Origin: Candidatus Stahliibacteriota bacterium
GTDB taxonomy: Bacteria > Hydrothermota > Tepidihabitantia > B3-TA06
Reading direction: 5' to 3'
NCBI GenBank assembly: GCA_030670165.1
Contig: DAOVCF010000042.1
Span: 1-11,677, forward strand
Length of the DNA stretch: 11,677 nt
Under the pieces are notes generated by a model, which saw nothing but the letters and a program-made list of their open reading frames with translations, had not been told where the DNA came from and did not search any database. The translations under genes were made by a program, and so were the position numbers. Every line of letters starts with the position of its first letter. The first letter of the stretch is position 1. Of this stretch, positions 6,654-11,677 are shown one piece after another.

Positions 6654-9600
6654 ATCAGCGCCGGATAGACTGGCTTGCAGCCGGCATTATTTTTATCGCA
6701 GCCCTGGTTATATATCTTTTGACCGTCTCGCCGACGGTGGCGTTCTGGGATGTGGGGGAATTCATCGCCTGTTCGGCGAACCTGGGTGTGCCGCATCCGC
6801 CCGGGACACCGCTTTACGTACTTATCGGACGTATCTTCTCCTTGATCCCGATATCAGCAGAGATCGCATTCCGGATCAACTTCATAAGCGTGCTTACCGC
6901 GGCGCTCTCCGCAGCCCTGGTTGTGCTCATAACGAGCCGTGTCACCCGTTCCTTCAATAAAGGCGAGCCTCCTGCAGAAAAGATAAAGTGGCTGCCGACC
7001 GTCGTGGGTGTGGTCGGAGCGTTGTTCACGATCTTTGCGTTCTCCGTTTGGGAGAACGCACTTGAGGCTGAGGTCTACGCGCCTTCGGCGTTTATAGGAT
7101 TGCTTATCGTATACCTTGCGATTGTATGGCGGGAGCGTACTGAACGTGCAAGGCCTCAGCCTCAGAATCCAAAGGTTACTGCAATCCCCAAGGTGGACAA
7201 TCGCCTGATGCTTTTGGCGTTCTACATCATCTTTCTTTCAGCAGGCATTCACCTTACCCCTGTGATGATGCTTTTTGCACTCATCCCGTTCATAATGATA
7301 GTCAATCACCGCTTGCTGCCGACCTTCTTTCTGGGTGTTCTGGGCCTTTCCTTCATGCTTTTTGAGCCCGGCTGGCCTCAGATTGCGGTTGTTGCCTTGT
7401 TTGCCGTCTATTTCTTTGTTCAGGCGGTTGGTTCAAAGAAAGGCTTTGGGCCGGCGTTCGTTTTCGTGGGGGCCTACGCCTTGCTTATTCTGCTCGCAGT
7501 CCTTAAGGTCGGACCGGCGATTTTGATAGCAGGGGTTGTTTTGCTTGTCATTGCCTTCTTCTATGCCGGAAAGAAGTATGACGTAGATCTGAAGTTCTTC
7601 CTCCTTGGTGCTTTGGTGCTTCTGATAGCCGGTTCGGTGCAGCTTTATCTCATGGTGCGTGCTCAGCAGCATCCCTCGATCAACATGGTCAATCCCTCCA
7701 CGTGGGATCGCTTCATTTCGGTCCTGCGCCGCGAACAGTACGGACGCGCTACTATCCAGAACCAGATATGGCCTCGCAAGACGGTCGTTCATCCTGATAC
7801 CGACCAGCCTACGGGTGTGGGAGTAATAGCGGGTCTCTTCTGGCAGATAGTGTTTTACTTCAAGTATTTCTTCTGGCAGTGGGGATTGCAGAATCTTGCC
7901 GGGAAGTCGGCGCTTACGGTCATCGCACGTACCCTTCTTGCTGCAGTCCCAGTAATCCTCGGCGTCTTTGGACTCTACTCCCTGGCCAAACGGGACCGCA
8001 AGCTGTTCTGGCTGCTTCTTACTACCTTCCTGGTCGCTTCCTTCGGCCTTGTTATCTATCTGAATATGCGTTTTGGACACACAGGTCCCCTGCCCAAGGG
8101 TATGACGGGCCTGCCTCAGGAGGTGCGTGAACGTGACTACTTCTTTACGTTCAGCTACGTCTTCTGGGGACTCTTCACAGGCTTCGGTATTTTTGAGATA
8201 GCGGCTTCGATCAAGGAATCTTTGCGCGAAAAGATAGCGTCTCGTGTTACTGCAATAACTGTAAGCTCGGTTGGAGCGGTGTTCGCCCTCCTCATCGGCT
8301 TTGTAAACCTTCCGCTGCTCACAAGGCACGGCGACTGGATACCGCTTGAATACGGTTACAACCTTCTTGCCTCATGCGAGGAGCCATCGGTGATCCTCAC
8401 AAACGGCGATAACGATACATTTCCCTTATGGTTCGTGCAGGAGGTCCCATCTACCCGTTATGAGAACAACAAAAAGCCATACAAACACGGTGTTGTCAAC
8501 GCCAACCTTTCGCTCCTCAACACCCCCTGGTACATAGAAAAACTCAAGCGCAAGGGTGCACCTGTATCCTTTGTTTACGAATCCAGGAACGAGAAGATTG
8601 CGCTTGTCCGCAAGGCTTCTCCATCCTCTGGGGCTCTCGTATGGGAGGGTTATGTGGTCCATCCGCCGATCAAGGAGCGTAGCTTTGAGTTCTCCTACGA
8701 CACTCAGACAATCAAGGCGGACAGGAAGGGCAAGCTGCGTGATCCCAACCGCAAGGTTATAGGCAGGATCGAACATGAGACCGGAAAGGTGACCCTAAGT
8801 GTTACACCGTCGGATGTTCAGGGCGAGAAGGCTTACATCACGGTAAGCTACGGTTCAGGTGAGATAGAAAACCTGCCTTCGCATGTCTTTGTGAGCCGCA
8901 CAAAGGTTGTGATGCTTGCAGACATCATGATCAGGGATATGATCGCAACCAACTCGGGCAAGGTTTACGCCGATTCCGAAAAGGTCGCAGTCTCCGGATT
9001 CTCTACCAAGATCCCGCTTGATTACCTGCTGCCCCAGGAGGTTTTCTCCGAGCATGTCCTCGGAAACTATGAAGAGAAGGTGATGCCCATATACTTCTCC
9101 ACGACCGTATCCCCGGGTCGAGTCAGGGAATACGCCCCTTATCTTATTCAGGAGGCCTTAGTCTATCGTGTTCGCAGGGCTCCTGAGGAGGAGTTGACCC
9201 GTGTCCGGCCTGCGATTGACGTGGATCGTTCCTATGAGATTTTTACCGAGGGGTTTATGATGGAATCCATACTCGATCCCAGGGTGCGCCGGAGCAGTCA
9301 GACGCGTGGACTCTTCATAAACTACGGGATAGCGATGCAGGAGATAGGCCAGGGGTTGGTCGTTAGGGGCCAGGCCAGGAAGGCTTACGAGTTCGTTAAG
9401 ATCATAGACTCCTTTGAGGTAGAAGAGCCTGTGCGCCGCGTCTTTCTCATGAACCTTTACGTGTTCGCGCGCCAGGCCGGTGCGAATGAAGATGCCGAGC
9501 GTTACTACCGGGAGATGGAATCCAAGGGATGGCTTGACTCGCAGTTCCATGTACGTCAAGGGATAGCTTACGTACGTTCAGGTAATATCGTGCTTGCCGA

Positions 9601-9892
9601 GCAGGAGCTCAAACGGGCATACGCCCAGGCTACGAGAGAGGATCCCCAGGGTTTCGTGAGTCTTGTCATGTTCTATCTTGAAACCTTGAAGGATTCCGCC
9701 AAGGCACGTGAGCTTGTGGATGTGTGGGATCAGCGTTTCCCTGGCCACGAGTTGAGCTTCCGACTGTATCTGGATTACCTGGGTGAACCCGGAGAGGCGC
9801 TGCGTGTACTTGAGTATATCATCCTGGCTCATCCCGGCGAGATGCAGCTCATAAGGCTGCGCGACAGCCTGAAGGCTCAATACAACCTCTAG
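6650..9892 (+). CDS. DUF2723 multi-spanning membrane protein, probable GT-C glycosyltransferase, with TPR-like tail
   Basis: 1080 residues. The N-terminal half (about 1-560) is mostly membrane helices. After helix 1, the first outer loop carries WDVGEF (33-38, Asp34 and Glu37) and VPHPPGTPLY (47-56), the DUF2723 signature and the position of the catalytic acidic residue in GT-C enzymes. Family motifs continue with NPSTWDRF (348-355), REQYG (361-365), NGDNDTFPLWF (585-595), NLSLLNTPWYI (619-629) and PIYFSTTVSP (813-822). Between the last two lies a beta-rich stretch (about 664-745) that looks like an insert. The C-terminal region (about 888-1080) is helical and TPR-like. Eukaryotic TMEM260, a DUF2723 homologue, is an O-mannosyltransferase, so transfer of a sugar from a polyprenyl-phosphate donor to an exported protein is plausible; donor and acceptor here are unknown. 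Start ATG 6650 overlaps the cdaA stop by 4 bases. A lipoprotein gene follows after 8 bases. Confidence 0.9.
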   Translation: MNQRRIDWLAAGIIFIAALVIYLLTVSPTVAFWDVGEFIACSANLGVPHPPGTPLYVLIGRIFSLIPISAEIAFRINFISVLTAALSAALVVLITSRVTRSFNKGEPPAEKIKWLPTVVGVVGALFTIFAFSVWENALEAEVYAPSAFIGLLIVYLAIVWRERTERARPQPQNPKVTAIPKVDNRLMLLAFYIIFLSAGIHLTPVMMLFALIPFIMIVNHRLLPTFFLGVLGLSFMLFEPGWPQIAVVALFAVYFFVQAVGSKKGFGPAFVFVGAYALLILLAVLKVGPAILIAGVVLLVIAFFYAGKKYDVDLKFFLLGALVLLIAGSVQLYLMVRAQQHPSINMVNPSTWDRFISVLRREQYGRATIQNQIWPRKTVVHPDTDQPTGVGVIAGLFWQIVFYFKYFFWQWGLQNLAGKSALTVIARTLLAAVPVILGVFGLYSLAKRDRKLFWLLLTTFLVASFGLVIYLNMRFGHTGPLPKGMTGLPQEVRERDYFFTFSYVFWGLFTGFGIFEIAASIKESLREKIASRVTAITVSSVGAVFALLIGFVNLPLLTRHGDWIPLEYGYNLLASCEEPSVILTNGDNDTFPLWFVQEVPSTRYENNKKPYKHGVVNANLSLLNTPWYIEKLKRKGAPVSFVYESRNEKIALVRKASPSSGALVWEGYVVHPPIKERSFEFSYDTQTIKADRKGKLRDPNRKVIGRIEHETGKVTLSVTPSDVQGEKAYITVSYGSGEIENLPSHVFVSRTKVVMLADIMIRDMIATNSGKVYADSEKVAVSGFSTKIPLDYLLPQEVFSEHVLGNYEEKVMPIYFSTTVSPGRVREYAPYLIQEALVYRVRRAPEEELTRVRPAIDVDRSYEIFTEGFMMESILDPRVRRSSQTRGLFINYGIAMQEIGQGLVVRGQARKAYEFVKIIDSFEVEEPVRRVFLMNLYVFARQAGANEDAERYYREMESKGWLDSQFHVRQGIAYVRSGNIVLAEQELKRAYAQATREDPQGFVSLVMFYLETLKDSAKARELVDVWDQRFPGHELSFRLYLDYLGEPGEALRVLEYIILAHPGEMQLIRLRDSLKAQYNL

Positions 9893-9900
9893 GGAGAATC

Positions 9901-10779
9901 ATGAAACACCTTAAATCCATAGCGCTTTTAGCGCTTGCCATAGTGGCAACCATAGGGATATGGGGGTGCAATCAGGAAGAGCCAGAACCCCTGCAAGTCA
10001 TAAGCATTGAGTTATTCTCAACGGGTGCTGCTGGTATCCATCTCCCTGGGGCCTTAGTGAACTACCCCTCGCGTCTTTACCCTGTGGAGCTGGTTACCGA
10101 CACCGCGGTTCTTAGCGTGGAGGTAGAACGTGTTGCAGCTCTGCTTATACGTCCTGACACGTTGGATTCGGTTCCTTCAGGTCAGAGGATTCGCTATCCT
10201 TTAGAGGTATTCAACTACGGGAACGGTCCTGACGTTCCGGACATCACCATTGACACTGGTCGAGTGGATTGGACTCACCGGCTTGTTGATAAGGACGGGA
10301 TCAACGATCTTGCGGACACCGATTTTGACGGCATCCCTGATCTGGATACCTTGCCGGGCCTTGTCGGTGGCGTTCCTGGATTCGAGACGTTCTACCTTGA
10401 CGTGACACCGCCCTACTGGGCGCTTCCAGATCTTTTCGATTCAACCATAGTCTACGCTCGCTCCTCGATCAACGACAGTGTATACGACAGCGCGATAGTG
10501 GTAACACGCACGCGGAACATGTATGAATCCATTGATACATTAAACCTTCGCGTACAATTCCAAGGAACCGGAGAAGCCTGCATTACATGGCATGAAATCT
10601 TTAGATGTGAACATCGTATCCATACTGAATATTGGGATATAGACACAAGTGGCATTTATACTTCTCACAGGGATTATTCACGTTTCACAATACATGACCA
10701 TACGGTTTGGGTTACAGTTCAGGATGAAGATTCCACTTTGCTCGCTACCTCAGATACGGTTTTTGTCCAGTGGGAATAA
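9901..10779 (+). CDS. Predicted lipoprotein with CARDB/NEW3-like beta-sandwich region, function unknown
   Basis: 292 residues. A basic start (MKHLK), a hydrophobic helix and IWGC with Cys23 form a lipoprotein signal; Trp at -2 is unusual for a lipobox. From about residue 95 to 205 the pattern resembles extracellular NEW3/DUF11/CARDB-type domains: FNYGNG (104-109), a Trp strand, an Asp-rich loop (130-149, DKDGINDLADTDFDGIPDLD) that could bind calcium, a PG-containing turn, DVTPP, then ARSSINDSVYDSA (186-198). The last 85 or so residues match nothing I recognise and are rich in His, Trp, Tyr and Asp. GC falls from about 56% at 10261-10440 to about 40% at 10561-10740 (hand counts), so the 3' part differs in composition. 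AGGGAG at 9891-9896 serves the ATG. It may be surface-exposed or periplasmic, and possibly a substrate of the upstream DUF2723 enzyme; that link rests only on position. Confidence 0.8.
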   Translation: MKHLKSIALLALAIVATIGIWGCNQEEPEPLQVISIELFSTGAAGIHLPGALVNYPSRLYPVELVTDTAVLSVEVERVAALLIRPDTLDSVPSGQRIRYPLEVFNYGNGPDVPDITIDTGRVDWTHRLVDKDGINDLADTDFDGIPDLDTLPGLVGGVPGFETFYLDVTPPYWALPDLFDSTIVYARSSINDSVYDSAIVVTRTRNMYESIDTLNLRVQFQGTGEACITWHEIFRCEHRIHTEYWDIDTSGIYTSHRDYSRFTIHDHTVWVTVQDEDSTLLATSDTVFVQWE

Positions 10780-10785
10780 ATAATT

Positions 10786-10791
10786 AGGAGG
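10786..10791 (+). promoter_or_regulatory. Consensus ribosome binding site of ptb
   Basis: AGGAGG, five bases before the ATG at 10797. It sits in the largest intergenic gap of the window (17 bases, AT-rich). A full-consensus site suggests ptb is translated efficiently and independently of the gene before it. No promoter or terminator is visible in the gap. Confidence 0.75.
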
Positions 10792-10796
10792 TTATC

Positions 10797-11677
10797 ATGA
10801 TCCGTTCTCTTGCCGAGCTTAAGGCTGCGGCCAAGAAATTAGGTCCAAGGCGATGTGTTGTGGCCGCGGCCGCAGATCCTGTAACCCTTACCGCGCTTTC
10901 GGCAGCCCAGAGGGAAGGCATAGCTCAAGGTGTGTTGTGCGGGCCGAAAGATAAGATCAGCCAGGCCGCCTCCAAAGCCGTGGTCTCGCTTGATGGATTC
11001 GAGATCAAGGATTGCTCCGACGAGGAAGCGGCGATCGTTGCAGTCGAAGAGGTTAGTAGCGCCGGCGATTTCCTCTTAAAGGGGCATCTACCCACCTCAA
11101 GTTTCCTGGGCGCGGTGCTGGATAAAGAGAAGGGGCTTCGCACCGGCAGGGTGCTTTCGCACATAGCCATACTGGAAACCGCCTCTCTGGGTCGTCTCCT
11201 TTTGGTCTCAGACGGAGGCATGAACATAGCACCCGATTTGAAAACCAAGCTGGATATCGTCAACAACGCGATCGAGGTTGCGCATTCCTTAGGCATCGAG
11301 AAACCCAAGGTTGCACTCCTTGCCGCAGTTGAAGCGGTCAATCCGAAGATGGCCGAGACGCTGGCGTGGGCCGAGATCACCCAGATGGCCGCGCGCAAGC
11401 AGATAGCCGGTGCTGCGGTTGACGGCCCCCTGGCACTTGACCTTGCCGTATCAGAGGAGGCCGTTAAGATCAAGGGGGTCAAAAGCGACGTGGCCGGTCA
11501 GGCGGACGTACTTATTGTCCACGATATAGCCACAGGCAACATATTTGCCAAGGGGCTTATCTATCTTGGAAATGCCAAGGCATGCGGTATCGTCGCAGGC
11601 GCTTTTAAACCCGTGGTGATGCTCTCTCGCGCCGACGACGCACAGACCAAGCTCAACTCGATAGCCCTGGGCGCGGT
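10797..11677 (+). CDS. ptb: Phosphate butyryltransferase (Ptb), 3' end beyond window
   Basis: Transfers the acyl group of butyryl-CoA (or branched-chain acyl-CoA) to phosphate, so that a butyrate-type kinase can make ATP. The frame stays open for 293 codons to the window edge. Seen motifs: KGHLPTSSFLGAVLD, VSDGGMNIAPDL (DGG at 139-141), KPKVALLAAVEAVNPKM, AVDGPLALDLA (DGP at 209-211), VAGQADVLIVHDI, GNIFAKGLIYL and SRADDAQTKLNSIAL near the end. These fit the short acyltransferase class of about 300 residues, so only some 5-10 residues should be missing. The alternative is a short phosphate acetyltransferase of the same superfamily; the MNIAPDL and DGPLALD pattern favours Ptb. A kinase gene (buk) often follows ptb and may lie just outside. 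Substrate (linear or branched acyl) cannot be told from sequence. Confidence 0.93.
   Translation, partial: MIRSLAELKAAAKKLGPRRCVVAAAADPVTLTALSAAQREGIAQGVLCGPKDKISQAASKAVVSLDGFEIKDCSDEEAAIVAVEEVSSAGDFLLKGHLPTSSFLGAVLDKEKGLRTGRVLSHIAILETASLGRLLLVSDGGMNIAPDLKTKLDIVNNAIEVAHSLGIEKPKVALLAAVEAVNPKMAETLAWAEITQMAARKQIAGAAVDGPLALDLAVSEEAVKIKGVKSDVAGQADVLIVHDIATGNIFAKGLIYLGNAKACGIVAGAFKPVVMLSRADDAQTKLNSIALGA

Noticed and set aside
7433..8329. Long open frame of 298 codons on the minus strand
   Set aside because: Lies antisense within the DUF2723 gene, has a charged low-complexity composition with no domain, and is explained by the codon pattern of the real gene.
10780..10796. Terminator or promoter in the gap before ptb
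   Set aside because: The 17-base AT-rich gap has no hairpin with a T-run, and no -35/-10 pair with acceptable spacing could be placed around it.
10925..11482. Minus-strand open frame of 185 codons
   Set aside because: Antisense to ptb; Ala/Ser-rich shadow with no motif or plausible start signal.
1..11677. Mobile element, CRISPR array, tRNA or attachment site
   Set aside because: No transposase, integrase, spaced direct repeats, cloverleaf or terminal inverted repeats were noticed; genes are contiguous housekeeping and envelope genes on one strand.

Overview
The window is a stretch of bacterial chromosome with no sign of a mobile element. All nine well-supported genes, plus a probable fragment at the left edge, lie on the + strand and are packed end to end. 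The largest gap between genes is 17 bases (10780-10796). Five junctions overlap (20, 20, 1, 4 and 4 bases), and the left-edge fragment overlaps uppP by 1 base. No gene-free stretch exceeds 300 bases. I see no tRNA, rRNA, CRISPR array, insertion sequence, convincing promoter or intrinsic terminator. The layout suggests one long transcript, or a few with promoters hidden inside coding sequence, and extensive translational coupling.

Layout: (a) 1-39, probable last 12 codons of an upstream gene; (b) 39-839 uppP, undecaprenyl-diphosphate phosphatase; (c) 843-2216 tilS, tRNA(Ile) lysidine synthetase; (d) 2197-4152 ftsH, membrane AAA+ zinc protease; (e) 4133-4696 folE, GTP cyclohydrolase I; (f) 4696-5898 folP, dihydropteroate synthase with an N-terminal extension of about 130 residues; (g) 5895-6653 cdaA, membrane diadenylate cyclase; (h) 6650-9892, a 1080-residue DUF2723 membrane protein (GT-C-type glycosyltransferase family) with an apparent beta-rich insert and a TPR-like tail; (i) 9901-10779, a predicted lipoprotein with a beta-sandwich-like region; (j) 10797-11677 ptb, phosphate butyryltransferase, cut by the window end a few residues before its expected stop.

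Organism: the lipoprotein, the large DUF2723 protein and the beta-barrel-like end of the left-edge fragment suggest a bacterium with a Gram-negative type envelope. DUF2723 proteins are common in Bacteroidetes/FCB-group bacteria and in candidate phyla such as WOR-3. The tilS-ftsH-folP-cdaA order recalls deltaproteobacterial clusters, and tilS-ftsH near folate genes also occurs in Bacillus. My best guess is an uncultivated lineage of the FCB/WOR-3 kind; this is inference only. Ptb hints at making ATP from acyl-CoA, as in fermentation of amino acids or carbohydrates.

How the genes may work together: tilS, ftsH, folE and folP are core housekeeping functions (decoding, membrane proteolysis, folate). 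cdaA makes c-di-AMP, but its usual partners cdaR/ybbR and glmM do not follow it; the DUF2723 gene does, coupled by a 4-base overlap. UppP (lipid carrier recycling), CdaA (envelope and osmotic signalling), the DUF2723 enzyme (probably polyprenyl-phosphate-sugar dependent) and the lipoprotein share an envelope theme. No component is a clearly new system. The most unusual items are the cdaA-DUF2723 coupling and the beta insert within the DUF2723 protein.
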